Positions 8,824-17,172 of a stretch of 64,000 nt of DNA are shown here, piece after piece. Source of the DNA: CAIQPS01 sp964631965 (lineage in GTDB: Bacteria; Actinomycetota; Thermoleophilia; RBG-16-64-13). The position numbers and the translations under genes are program-made. The stretch covers positions 1 through 64,000 of the forward strand of contig CAZWAR010000004.1 of NCBI GenBank assembly GCA_964631965.1, read 5' to 3'. The first letter of the stretch is position 1, and the number at the start of each line of letters is the position of its first letter. Under the pieces are notes generated by a model that did not search any database, had not been told where the DNA came from, and was given only the letters and a program-made list of their open reading frames with translations.

Positions 8824-9846
8824 CTAGAAGGCGCCCTTCCAGTACGGCTTGATTTCTTCCAAGGCCTCGCGCACGTCTGCCCGCTCGTCGGCGGTGACAG
8901 CCGGGGAGAACTCGGGCATGTCTCCCGCCAGCCCCCTGACAGTCGCCACGATGGAGGCGGCCATCATATCGGGGACGTAGCCGCCCTCGAGAAAACAGAT
9001 CGGACCAGCCGCCCCCGCCTGCTCCGCCATCTGGACGAGACGAGCCGCCATCCACTGGAACGCACTCTGCGAGAATTGCAGGTCGCCCAGGGGATCTCCC
9101 TTCTGAGGGTCGTAGCCCGCGGAGACGAGGATCAGCTGCGGTTGATAGGCGCGGGCCAGCGGCTCCAGGAGCGTGTCGAAGGCCTGCTGCACCGCCCCGT
9201 CTCCGTCGCCCGCCAGCAGAGGCACGTTCACGATGGTCCCTTCGGCCACGTCCGCCCCGGTCTCGACCGTTCTGCCCGTACCAGGATAGTGACCGGCCTC
9301 GTGGGTGCTGAAGAAGAGGACACGCGGTTCCCCGTAGAACATCGCCTGAGTGCCGTTGCCGTGATGCACGTCCCAGTCGACGATCAGCACCCGCTCGAGT
9401 CCCTTTTCCTCCAAGGCGTACGCAGTCGCCACCGCTATGTTGTTGAAGAGGCAGAACCCCATCCCCTGCCTGGGCATGGCATGGTGGCCGGGGGGGCGCA
9501 CCAGCAGGAAGGCTTTCTCGCCGGATCTCAGGGCCTTGTCCACCGCCATGAGACCGGAGCCCGCCGCAAGCAGCGCGGCCTCGTACGATCTGGGAGATAC
9601 CGTGGTATCGAGGTCGAGATGACCGCCGCCTCGCGCTGCCAACTTCTCCACCGACTCGATGTAGTCGGGATCGTGTACCCGGGCGATGGCTGTTATGGGT
9701 GCCGGTTCCGGCGTCACCCACCCCAGCTCGAGACCACTGTCCAGCAGCGCCTGCGTGGCCGCGATGAGCCGGCGCTTGTTCTCGGGATGCGTTCCGGTCT
9801 CGTGCTCGAGGAACAATGGATGGTAGTAGACGTCGATGGCCGTCAT
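8824..9846 (-). CDS. Histone deacetylase superfamily amidohydrolase (AcuC/HdaH-like)
   Basis: This 340-residue zinc hydrolase has the tandem active-site histidines in RPPGHHAMPRQGMGFC, the metal-binding VDWDVHHGNGTQ, and the SAGYDPQKGDPLG segment carrying the second metal Asp and the catalytic Tyr. Bacterial members deacetylate small molecules or proteins; AcuC acts on acetyl-CoA synthetase, and acs is present in this window at 50.2 kb, but a link is only inference. It begins 25 bp after the NlpC/P60 gene stops and has no clear ribosome site, so it probably shares that transcript. Confidence 0.88.
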   Translation of the reverse strand: MTAIDVYYHPLFLEHETGTHPENKRRLIAATQALLDSGLELGWVTPEPAPITAIARVHDPDYIESVEKLAARGGGHLDLDTTVSPRSYEAALLAAGSGLMAVDKALRSGEKAFLLVRPPGHHAMPRQGMGFCLFNNIAVATAYALEEKGLERVLIVDWDVHHGNGTQAMFYGEPRVLFFSTHEAGHYPGTGRTVETGADVAEGTIVNVPLLAGDGDGAVQQAFDTLLEPLARAYQPQLILVSAGYDPQKGDPLGDLQFSQSAFQWMAARLVQMAEQAGAAGPICFLEGGYVPDMMAASIVATVRGLAGDMPEFSPAVTADERADVREALEEIKPYWKGAF

Positions 9847-9871
9847 GGCGAAAGTCCGCAGGTGAAGACGA

Positions 9872-11098
9872 TTACAGGATGCGCCGCCCGCAATTGTACG
9901 ACGTCCAGATGTAGTCGATGCGGACGCCTTTCCCGGTGCCGGCGGCGTTCACCATCTTGCCGCCCCCGATGTAGATCCCCACATGGTGGATCGGGCTGAA
10001 GAAGAAGACGAGATCGCCCGGTTGGAGGTTCGAGCGAGAGACAGCCTTCCCGTAGCCGGCCTGCAGTCTGCTCGAGTGGGGCAGATAGATGCCGAAGTGT
10101 TTGTAGACATAGCTCGTGAAGCCGGAGCAGTCGAAGCCCGATGGCGTGGATCCCGCCCAGACGTATGGGGTGCCGAGGAACCGCAGAGCGTAGTCCACCA
10201 CGTCGTCGCCGGTCGTTCCCCCAGAGGACGGCGGGTCGGTCGTTGTTGTCGTCTTCTTGGTGGTGGTCGTGGTCGACTTCTTGGTGGTGGTCGTGTTGTT
10301 GCTCGTAGCCCCGGTCTCTTCGGTCGTCGTGGTCCTCTTGACCGTTGTGGTGGTGGCCTTCTTCGTCGTCGAAGTGGCCTGGCGGGCAGCCTCTTCCCTC
10401 GCCTTGCGCGCTTCTTCCGCCGCCTTTCTGGCCGCCGCCGCCAGGGCCGCCTGGCGTTCCGCCTCTTCCTTCTCCAACTGGGCTATCTGGGCTTCCTTGC
10501 CTTCGAGAGCCTTCTCTTTGGCGGCCAGCTGGGCCTCCACCTTCTGCTCGGCGGCTTCGGCCTCGGTCTTGTACTCCTCCTGCTCGGCGATCTGCCTCTC
10601 CAGATCGGCTTTGCGGGTGGTCACCTCGTCCTGATATGAGGACACCTGGTCGATGAGCTCGCTGTCCTGCTTGCTCAGGCGCTGGAGGATGCTCAGGCGA
10701 TTGACGAGGTCTGAGAAGGACTCGGAACTGACAAGCGTGGCAACCACGCCCAGATGACCCTGTTTGTAAATCTCGACGACGCGGTCGGAGAGCTTGGCTT
10801 GGGCCTCGTCGAGGTCGGCCTCCGCCCTGGTGAGCTTCTTCTCGTTGTCTTCGGCAGCCGCTCTCGTCTCCTCCAGCAAAGCGGTCGCGGTGTTGTAGTC
10901 CTCGACGGCGGCTTCCACCCGGGCGTCGAGTTCATCGATCTGCTCGCGAAGGGCTTCGGCTTGGCTCTTGGCCTCGTTGATGGCCGGCGTTTCGGCCCAC
11001 GCTATGCCCGCCGCCAGCAGAGCGACGACCGTGCAGGCCACAAGGAAGGGGGTGAAACGAAGTGCGTGCCGTCCGATTCTGCTCGCCTTGCCGGTAAT
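9872..11098 (-). CDS. Secreted NlpC/P60 peptidoglycan hydrolase with N-terminal coiled coil; probable ATT start
   Basis: From ATT at 11098 the product has 408 residues: a signal peptide (basic n-region, hydrophobic core ending AAGIAWA), a long Ala/Glu/Lys coiled coil, a Thr/Lys linker of about 50 residues (TTTTKK-type repeats), and a NlpC/P60 domain with the catalytic Cys in FDCSGFTSYVY and the His in HHVGIYIGGGKMVN. No ATG, GTG or TTG lies in frame between the upstream stop and GTG 11041. That GTG would remove the basic n-region and has no ribosome site, whereas GGAGG sits exactly 7 nt before the ATT. The architecture matches RipA/PcsB-type D,L-endopeptidases that act at the divisome. Confidence 0.85.
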   Translation of the reverse strand: MTGKASRIGRHALRFTPFLVACTVVALLAAGIAWAETPAINEAKSQAEALREQIDELDARVEAAVEDYNTATALLEETRAAAEDNEKKLTRAEADLDEAQAKLSDRVVEIYKQGHLGVVATLVSSESFSDLVNRLSILQRLSKQDSELIDQVSSYQDEVTTRKADLERQIAEQEEYKTEAEAAEQKVEAQLAAKEKALEGKEAQIAQLEKEEAERQAALAAAARKAAEEARKAREEAARQATSTTKKATTTTVKRTTTTEETGATSNNTTTTKKSTTTTTKKTTTTTDPPSSGGTTGDDVVDYALRFLGTPYVWAGSTPSGFDCSGFTSYVYKHFGIYLPHSSRLQAGYGKAVSRSNLQPGDLVFFFSPIHHVGIYIGGGKMVNAAGTGKGVRIDYIWTSYNCGRRIL

Positions 11099-11105
11099 TT
11101 CGGTG

Positions 11106-11110
11106 CCTCC
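11106..11110 (-). promoter_or_regulatory. Ribosome binding site that favours the ATT start
   Basis: GGAGG on the minus strand is separated by seven bases from ATT at 11098-11096. It is the only good Shine-Dalgarno sequence near the 5' end of the NlpC/P60 gene. Confidence 0.6.
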
Positions 11111-11169
11111 TCGACCGTATTCGCCGGGTCAGAGCAGTGCCCGAGACCGCCCTCACGGAAGTTCGCCAC

Positions 11170-11175
11170 ACTATA
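11170..11175 (-). promoter_or_regulatory. Probable -10 element of the NlpC/P60 gene
   Basis: TATAGT on the minus strand lies about 70 bp before the ATT start, in the gap after the CwlM-like gene. A -35 match is not obvious. Confidence 0.35.
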
Positions 11176-11224
11176 CCATTCTCCTGCTGGGCGATGCCAC
11201 CGGGGGGTGGGGCCCAGTGGATCA

Positions 11225-12289
11225 TCACAAACGGCCGAGATATGCCTCGATCCCATGCACGATGGCCTTGGCCTCGCGGAGGACCACGGAGGGTTCGGCC
11301 AGCTCCCGGACCTCTCTCGGATTGCTCATGAAGCCTGGTTCGACCATGATGGAGAGAGGTTTCACTTCCCGCAGACAGGCGTAGTTGCGCCCGTGCTTGT
11401 GCAGGTCGACCCGGCCCAGTTCCCCGCTCAGAGCGTCGACTATGTAGCCCGCCAGCCTCTTCCCACCCCGAGACATGTATACCGAGTTGGCGAAGTAGTA
11501 TGCGGCGGTGCCCTGCGCTTTGGGCGACATGGCGTAGGCGTGATGGATGCAGATGTGGATCTGGGGCTCCCACGCGTTGGCCAGGTCGGCGCGTTCGTAG
11601 AGCGGGATGTTGATATCCGAGCCGCGGACCAGCAGAACATCCGCCCCCGCTTCGCCGAGCAGTTCAGCGAGACGATGGCCGAGCGCCAGATTGATGTCTT
11701 TCTCGGGAGTCCCGTTGACCTGGCACCCCCGTTCCCCGCCGCCGTGCGCCGGATCGATGCTCACTCTGAGGCCCGGAAGGGAGCTGAGCCCCACGTAGCC
11801 GTTCATACGGTCGGGTATGTTGACCGTAGGACCTTCCTCCCCCACCTTCTTGAGCCGGCGGATCCTGTCGATCGTGGTCTCCCCCACGATGCCGTCGACG
11901 GTAAGACCCGCGTTGCGTTGGAAGTCGGTGACCGCCACCTCGAGCAGCGGCGAGAAGATCCCGTCCACGGGTCCGCAGTCGAAGCCCAGTTCGTCGAGCC
12001 GGCGCTGCAGATAGAGGACATCGTCGCCACGCATGTAAGGGACGCGCAGGTAGAGAAGCCGGTCACCCGGCTGATAGCCCGCCTCCACCAACTCTGTCCA
12101 GGTGTTGTCCTCGACGATACCGTCGGCATAGAGCAGGCGCTGCTGCTGGAACGCCCGGATGGCGCTCTCGGTATGCGGTCCGAAGAATCCGTCGGCCCCC
12201 TCTTTCCCCAGGAGATATCCCAGGGCAGCGAGGCGCGTCTGGATATCGACCACCTGTTTGCCTCTGTTGCCTCTGCCGACGGGACGCAT
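11225..12289 (-). CDS. CwlM-like protein: two peptidoglycan-binding domains plus amidase_3, no signal peptide
   Basis: The 354-residue protein has two PG_binding_1 repeats (about residues 7-65 and 88-145; GDDVLYLQRRLDELGF begins the second) followed by an N-acetylmuramoyl-L-alanine amidase fold. Putative zinc and catalytic residues are present: His in SIDPAHGGGERG, His in IHICIHHAYA and Glu in IMVEPGFMSNPRE. No signal peptide or membrane segment precedes the first domain. Mycobacterial CwlM has the same order and also lacks an export signal; it is a cytoplasmic activator of MurA that contacts MurJ, with a degenerate active site. This protein keeps the metal ligands, so it may be catalytic. 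ATG 12289 is chosen for its GGAAAGG site; GTG 12352 is an alternative. Confidence 0.82.
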   Translation of the reverse strand: MRPVGRGNRGKQVVDIQTRLAALGYLLGKEGADGFFGPHTESAIRAFQQQRLLYADGIVEDNTWTELVEAGYQPGDRLLYLRVPYMRGDDVLYLQRRLDELGFDCGPVDGIFSPLLEVAVTDFQRNAGLTVDGIVGETTIDRIRRLKKVGEEGPTVNIPDRMNGYVGLSSLPGLRVSIDPAHGGGERGCQVNGTPEKDINLALGHRLAELLGEAGADVLLVRGSDINIPLYERADLANAWEPQIHICIHHAYAMSPKAQGTAAYYFANSVYMSRGGKRLAGYIVDALSGELGRVDLHKHGRNYACLREVKPLSIMVEPGFMSNPREVRELAEPSVVLREAKAIVHGIEAYLGRL

Positions 12290-12368
12290 CGAGCGCCTTT
12301 CCAAACGTTTTCGCCGGCGCTGGCCGCCGGCCCCCGTGAAGAGCGCCTCCACTTCCGAAGGCTCGGCT

Positions 12369-12376
12369 ATTATACT
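12369..12376. promoter_or_regulatory. Symmetrical divergent promoter core between cwlM-like and capA-like genes
   Basis: The eight bases ATTATACT read TATACT on the plus strand (12371-12376, 7 nt before the capA ATG) and TATAAT on the minus strand (12374-12369, about 80 nt before the cwlM-like ATG). One AT-rich core could fire both ways. Confidence 0.5.
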
Positions 12377-12383
12377 CACTGGC

Positions 12384-13667
12384 ATGGCGGACGGGCACAC
12401 ATCGAGGGGCGGGCCGGGCATCGACCGGCGGCTGAAAGTGGCCGCTTCTCTGCTCTGGGTCGTAGCCATCGTATTGGTGATCGCATGGGCCGTCTGGCAC
12501 TCGCAGACAGGCGCTTCCGCCGGGGGTACGAGCACGTCGACGGCCGTCGCCGCCTCGACCACCATTTCCACCGTGCCCGCCACGACAACTACGATCCTTC
12601 CCCCCACCACCGCGCCCCCCACCACCGAGCCCATCACCACGACCACCTCCACCACCGAGCCCCCCTCGCTCACGGTGGCCGCAGGCGGCGATGTCCAGGG
12701 TGACCGCATGGTGGGCAAGTACATCGACAAGAACGGGGGCGAGGCGGCCCTGTCGCAGGTAGCCTCCTGGCTGAACACGGCCGATGTGGCATTCGTGAAC
12801 CTGGAAGGGCCCATCTCCGACAAGGGCTCGAAGCTCTCGTGGAAGGAATACACGTTCCGCAGCCGTACGGCCCTCGCTCAAGGCCTGGCCTCGGCCGGTG
12901 TGGACGTGGTGAGTATGGCCAACAACCATGCCATGGATTGCGGTTCGGCGGCCTTGCTCGACACCATCGAGCGACTCCACGCGGTGGGAGTGCAGGAAGC
13001 CGGTTCGGGCAAGGACGTCGCGGCCGCCCGCAGTCCGGCCCTGCTGGAAACGCCGGCGGGCACGGTGGCGGTTCTTGCTTTCACCGACAAGCACGCCAGC
13101 GGGTTCGCCGCCGGAACGGACAAACCGGGAGTGGCCACCATCGGCGATGGCTCGAAGGTTCTCTCGGCCATCGAGGCGGCAAAGGCTGAGGCCGACTATG
13201 TCATCGTCAGCTTCCACTGGGGGACCGAGTACACCTTCACCGCAGCGAGCTATCAGCGCACTCTCGCCCATAAATGCGTGGACGCCGGGGCCGACCTGGT
13301 GCTCGGCCACCATCCCCACGTGATCCAGGGCATCGAGATCTACAAGGACAAGCTCATCGCCTACAGCTTGGGGGACTTCGTCTTCGACCACCGGCCCGGC
13401 CCGACCGGTCAGGCGTTCGTTCTCAGGGTGACCCTCCATGAGTCCGGACCGCCTGTCGCACGCATCGTCCCCGTGTACCTCGATGACACCTACGGCATCC
13501 CGGCAGTGGTCACGGGTAAGACGGCCGACACCATCCTGGACCGGCTGATCTCGATCAGCAAGCCTTTCGGCACGACGATAGTCCGATCGGGCGACCAGGC
13601 CTGGATCCAGAGGCCTGAGCCGGTGGCCGACGCAGCCGCAGAGACCACCACACCCACCTCCGACTGA
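12384..13667 (+). CDS. CapA-family (PGA_cap) metallophosphoesterase-like membrane protein
   Basis: The 427-residue product has an N-terminal membrane anchor (LLWVVAIVLVIAWAVW, about residues 23-38), a Thr/Pro-rich linker of some 45 residues, and a CapA domain. The domain shows AAGGDVQGDRMVG, FVNLEGPISDKG, SMANNHAMDCG, SFHWGTEYTF and LGHHPHVIQGIE, the metal-ligand and His motifs of the calcineurin-like CapA fold. CapA proteins take part in poly-gamma-glutamate or other capsule assembly, but many lone homologues have no assigned substrate, and no capB/capC genes are nearby. ATG 12384 is preceded directly by TATACT and no ribosome site. Longer in-frame starts would lie within the divergent cwlM-like gene. 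Confidence 0.85.
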   Translation: MADGHTSRGGPGIDRRLKVAASLLWVVAIVLVIAWAVWHSQTGASAGGTSTSTAVAASTTISTVPATTTTILPPTTAPPTTEPITTTTSTTEPPSLTVAAGGDVQGDRMVGKYIDKNGGEAALSQVASWLNTADVAFVNLEGPISDKGSKLSWKEYTFRSRTALAQGLASAGVDVVSMANNHAMDCGSAALLDTIERLHAVGVQEAGSGKDVAAARSPALLETPAGTVAVLAFTDKHASGFAAGTDKPGVATIGDGSKVLSAIEAAKAEADYVIVSFHWGTEYTFTAASYQRTLAHKCVDAGADLVLGHHPHVIQGIEIYKDKLIAYSLGDFVFDHRPGPTGQAFVLRVTLHESGPPVARIVPVYLDDTYGIPAVVTGKTADTILDRLISISKPFGTTIVRSGDQAWIQRPEPVADAAAETTTPTSD

Positions 13668-13688
13668 GTCGGCCGGTCCCCGGCCGGC
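13668..13688 (+). terminator. Possible hairpin terminator after capA-like gene
   Basis: A 9-bp GC-rich stem (13668-13676 with 13680-13688, one G-T pair) with a 3-base loop directly follows the stop. The T tract after it is weak, so termination is uncertain. Confidence 0.35.
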
Positions 13689-13787
13689 TGGCGTTCTTCA
13701 AAGCACCGAACGGACCGTTACGTGGCCGCCCTCCTCCGGGACTGCATTCGCGTCGGCCGTCGGACCACAGGTCACGGGCGCCACTGG

Positions 13788-16037
13788 TCAGCAACCCAAA
13801 GCGCGCCCCTTCTTCTGCAAGTAGCGGCTGTAATCGGCCATCTTCCGCAAGATGTGGACCGCTCGTAGCGGCGAGGGCAGCACGAACGTGGAATACCTGC
13901 CGCCCGCAGAGAACACGGCCTGGGTCATCGGCTTGAACGACACATTGACGATGGGCTTGCAGTAGCGGTCCATGAGGGCCGCCATGTCGGCGATGAACGT
14001 GTGCTCCCGCTCGCTCAATTCAGGCTCGGCTTCCTCCGGCCGGCACTGTTCGGCTTCCTCAGGCTTCCCCCCAGTTTCAGGCGCGCGCTTCAGCCGGTCG
14101 ATCTCCTCCAGGGCGCGGCTGCTCTCGCTCATCGAGCCGATGAGGCCCATGACGAGCACGGCATCGACGGCGTCGCTCGCCGCCAGCATCTCCACTATGG
14201 TCTCCGGTACTCCGGCACTGATGCTGGCCACCAGATCGATCGGGTTGGAATGGCTCCAATACGACGGGAGCAGACCATCGATGCCGGTCACCACCTCGGG
14301 GCTGAGCTCCGCCAACTCCAGGCCGCAACGAGCGATCTCGTCCGATACGAGCACACCCCAGCCCCCACCCAGTGTCACCACCGCCACCCGTCTCCCAGGA
14401 GGCAGAGGCATATAGGCCAGTGCGAACGTGAGGTCCATGAACTCATCGGGATCGGTGGTGACGATCATGCCCGACTGCCGGGCGGCCGCGGTGAAGACCG
14501 CTCCCGAGGAAGTAAGCGCACCGGTATGCGAGGCCGCGGCTTTCGCGCCATAGTCCGTGAGTCCGCCCCGCAACACCACCACCGGCTTCTGCGGGGAGGT
14601 CTCTCGCACCACGTCGAGCAACCGGCGCCCGTCGTCGAAGCCTTCCATGTAGGCGACGATCGTCGTGGTGAGCGGATCGGTGCGCAGGTAGTTGATGAAG
14701 TCGATGGCATCGATCATGGCTTCGTTCCCCACCCCCACAAACGTGCCAACGCCCCCGCCGCGCCGCTCGGCGGACACGAGGAGTTGGGTCCCGAGGTTTC
14801 CCGACTGCGACACCATGCTGGCACCCCCTGGATCAGGCCTCAGGAGGGTGAAGCCCGTGGCGTACAGGTCATGATGCGCCGATATCACCCCCATACAGTT
14901 GGGGCCCACCAGCGCCATGCCGTAGGTATCGGCCGTCCGCACCAGCTGGTCCTCGAGGACCCGCCCTTCGGCACCGGTCTCTGAGAAGCCGGCGGACACG
15001 ACAACTACAGCCCGTACCCCTTTCCGGCCGCACTCGTCGATGACACCGTTCACCAGGGGCGCGCCGACGGCGACGATGGCCAGGTCGGGGACCTCAGGCA
15101 GTTCCGCGACGCTGCGATGTACCGGGAGGCCCAAGATGGTCCCGCCCTTTGGGTTCACGAGGTAGATGGGACCAGGGAAACCGCCCAGGCGGAGATTGGC
15201 CACCAGCATGCCCCCCCATTTGCCCGTGTCTGCCGAAGCCCCCACCACCACCACGCTGCGAGGGCCCACCAGGGCGTCGAGCCGGGACAGGTCGGCCGGG
15301 GGCCGAGTGGAGACCTCCACCGGCTCCCCCAGCGCGATGAGCGCATCCACGGCCACCGGGCGGGCGCCGTCGACGAGCAGAGGGTTGATGTCGATCTCAG
15401 TGATCTCGGGGTGATCCAGCCCGATCTGCGCCACCGCCTGGACGACCGCGGCCAGCGCCGCTCGGTCGACGGCAGGACTGCCGCGGAAGGGCCCGAGCAG
15501 CACCTTTGCTTCGATGGAGTCAAGAAGTTCCTCCACGTCCTCGTCCGACAGTGGAGCCACGGCGAAAGCAACGTCGTGGAGCGCCTCAGTGAAGATGCCA
15601 CCGAGACCGAACATGACCACCGGACCGAAGAGCCGGTCGCGGAAGAGACCCACGACGAATTCTCGCCCGCTCTGCACCATGTGTTCCACCAGGACGCCTT
15701 CGAGGGCCACTCCGGCGGCGGCTGCGCGGGCCTCCAAGGTCCGGTAGCCTTCCCGCACTTCGTCTCCGTCGGACAGTCCCAGCAGCACGAGGCCGGCGTC
15801 GGTCTTGTGCTGCACGCCTGAGGCGGACCCCTTCATCACCACAGGGTACCCGAGCCTCCCGGCCACGCCGACAGCTTCATCGGCCAAGGCCACGGTTGAA
15901 CCCTCGGGTACCGGGATGCCGTATGCAGCAAAGAGCGCTTTCCCCGACGCCTCGTCCAGCGCACCGGTGCCAGTTCGCAGTGCGGCTTCGACAAGATCCC
16001 TTCCCGGATGTGTTCCTCCACCTACTGCCACCGCCAT
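13788..16037 (-). CDS. ADP-forming acyl-CoA synthetase (acetate-CoA ligase), fused beta-alpha subunits
   Basis: The 749-residue enzyme interconverts acyl-CoA, ADP and phosphate with a carboxylic acid, CoA and ATP. The ATP-grasp domain comes first (GKALFAAYGIPVPEG, then PVVMKGSASGVQHKTDAG). A CoA-binding Rossmann domain follows (SVVVVGASADTGKWGG, LVGPNCMGV), then ligase-CoA domains with MVSQSGNLG and SHTGALTSSG, whose His is the likely phosphorylated residue. A charged PEEAE-rich insert interrupts the C-terminal part. ATG 16037 has an AAGGAGG site and overlaps the stop of the metal transporter by one base (TGATG); a longer reading to 16106 would intrude into that gene. Pairing with a metal effluxer has no obvious meaning. 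Confidence 0.88.
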   Translation of the reverse strand: MAVAVGGGTHPGRDLVEAALRTGTGALDEASGKALFAAYGIPVPEGSTVALADEAVGVAGRLGYPVVMKGSASGVQHKTDAGLVLLGLSDGDEVREGYRTLEARAAAAGVALEGVLVEHMVQSGREFVVGLFRDRLFGPVVMFGLGGIFTEALHDVAFAVAPLSDEDVEELLDSIEAKVLLGPFRGSPAVDRAALAAVVQAVAQIGLDHPEITEIDINPLLVDGARPVAVDALIALGEPVEVSTRPPADLSRLDALVGPRSVVVVGASADTGKWGGMLVANLRLGGFPGPIYLVNPKGGTILGLPVHRSVAELPEVPDLAIVAVGAPLVNGVIDECGRKGVRAVVVVSAGFSETGAEGRVLEDQLVRTADTYGMALVGPNCMGVISAHHDLYATGFTLLRPDPGGASMVSQSGNLGTQLLVSAERRGGGVGTFVGVGNEAMIDAIDFINYLRTDPLTTTIVAYMEGFDDGRRLLDVVRETSPQKPVVVLRGGLTDYGAKAAASHTGALTSSGAVFTAAARQSGMIVTTDPDEFMDLTFALAYMPLPPGRRVAVVTLGGGWGVLVSDEIARCGLELAELSPEVVTGIDGLLPSYWSHSNPIDLVASISAGVPETIVEMLAASDAVDAVLVMGLIGSMSESSRALEEIDRLKRAPETGGKPEEAEQCRPEEAEPELSEREHTFIADMAALMDRYCKPIVNVSFKPMTQAVFSAGGRYSTFVLPSPLRAVHILRKMADYSRYLQKKGRALGC

Positions 16038-17119
16038 CAGCCCTCCTTGCGCGTACGCCGCCCTTCCGTCGGTACCGAGCAACCGGATTCGCAGGCTTCC
16101 GTGCACTCGTAGGTGCAGGGCTCCACATGAATGTGCACGTGCGATTCCGGTAGACGCTCCTTGATGGCTACCACGATCTCGTCCCCGAGAGCGTGTGCCT
16201 CGCCCACGGACATCTTATCGTCCACGACAAGGTGAAAATCGATGAACCGCTCCGATCCGGCCTTACGCGTCCGCAACCGGTGGAAGCTGCGCACCTGCGG
16301 CCAGTTCTCCCTTATGAAGCCCGGGATCCAATCGACGTCGGACTCGGGCAGGCTCACGTCGAGCAGATCGCGGGCCGCTTCCCGGGTGAGGTCGTAGGCC
16401 GCTTTGATGATCATCAGCGCCACGACGATGGCGATCGCCGGGTCGATCCAGGCCAGGTCCGCACCAGGCCAGTAATGGCCCCCTACCCAGATGACGAGCA
16501 GTCCGACCATGACCCCCAGCGAGGTGTACACATCGGTGCGAAGATGCCAGGCGTCGGCCTGCAGGGCTACCGATTCGGTCTGCCGGCCTACCTTGAAGAG
16601 CCGCTGGGAGACGATCGTGTTGACGATGGCCGAGACGAGCATGACCAGTACGCCCCAGCCGGGTGTCTCCAATTCCTGGGGCTCGACCAACTTCCTGACG
16701 GCCGAGTAGATGATCCAGGCTGCCGCGACGAAGATCAGCAGGGCCTCGATCGTTCCCGAGACATTCTCGAACTTCCCGTGCCCGTACGGATGGCGTTCGT
16801 CGGCCGCCTCGCCGGATTTTCGCACGGCAAACAGAGCTATCAGCGCCGCCACAAGGTCCACCCCGGAATGGATCGCCTCGGAAATGATGGCCACCGACCC
16901 GATGATGAGTCCCACCACGACCTTGAGCAGGATGAGCACCGAGTTCGACACCACGGACAGAATGGCCGTTGCAGTTTTGCGCGGATCTGACGACTGGTGC
17001 GGCGATACCGGAGCCGGTGCGGCCCGATCCGGTGGGACCACCGTGGGTGGGTCGGGGCTGGGCCGAGAGGCCTCCCCCGGCGCCGTGCCACTCCCGTTCC
17101 TCCCCCTCGTTTCGACCAT
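16037..17119 (-). CDS. Cation diffusion facilitator (CDF) metal exporter with cysteine-rich tail
   Basis: The 360-residue inner-membrane protein has a Pro/Ser-rich, probably disordered N-terminus of about 40 residues, then six membrane helices. The transport-site motifs are HSGVDLV in helix 2 and HLRTDVYTS in helix 5. A cytoplasmic domain with HLVVDDKMSVGEAHALGDEI ends in HVHIHVEP and a tail with four cysteines in C-x3-C-x3-C-x3-C spacing, a likely metal-binding addition. Family members export Zn, Co, Ni, Cd, Fe or Mn in exchange for protons. The upstream NiCo-type riboswitch argues for cobalt or nickel. Two adjacent ATGs follow GGAGG; 17119 is at the better spacing (5 nt). Confidence 0.9.
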   Translation of the reverse strand: MVETRGRNGSGTAPGEASRPSPDPPTVVPPDRAAPAPVSPHQSSDPRKTATAILSVVSNSVLILLKVVVGLIIGSVAIISEAIHSGVDLVAALIALFAVRKSGEAADERHPYGHGKFENVSGTIEALLIFVAAAWIIYSAVRKLVEPQELETPGWGVLVMLVSAIVNTIVSQRLFKVGRQTESVALQADAWHLRTDVYTSLGVMVGLLVIWVGGHYWPGADLAWIDPAIAIVVALMIIKAAYDLTREAARDLLDVSLPESDVDWIPGFIRENWPQVRSFHRLRTRKAGSERFIDFHLVVDDKMSVGEAHALGDEIVVAIKERLPESHVHIHVEPCTYECTEACESGCSVPTEGRRTRKEG

Positions 17120-17140
17120 CATCGCCTCCAGACACGAAAA

Positions 17141-17172
17141 CAGGCTCTGCGGGATACGTCCCGCAGAGCCTG
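17141..17172 (-). terminator. Intrinsic terminator in the CDF leader, probable riboswitch expression platform
   Basis: A perfect 14-bp stem (17141-17154 with 17159-17172) with a four-base loop is followed on the minus strand by TTTT. It sits between the aptamer-like region and the GGAGG of the CDF gene. Its first strand contains the 3' parts of aptamer stems P4 and P1, so the two structures exclude each other. Confidence 0.7.

Noticed and set aside
10220..10400. Tandem ACC/GTC triplets as a CRISPR or satellite repeat
   Set aside because: They are in-frame codons of the Thr/Lys linker of the NlpC/P60 protein, with no unique spacers.
12384..13439. A 458-residue open frame on the minus strand (12063-13439) over the capA-like gene
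   Set aside because: It has Gly/Arg/His-rich antisense composition, no ribosome site and no motifs; the plus-strand CapA protein and minus-strand CwlM-like protein explain the region.
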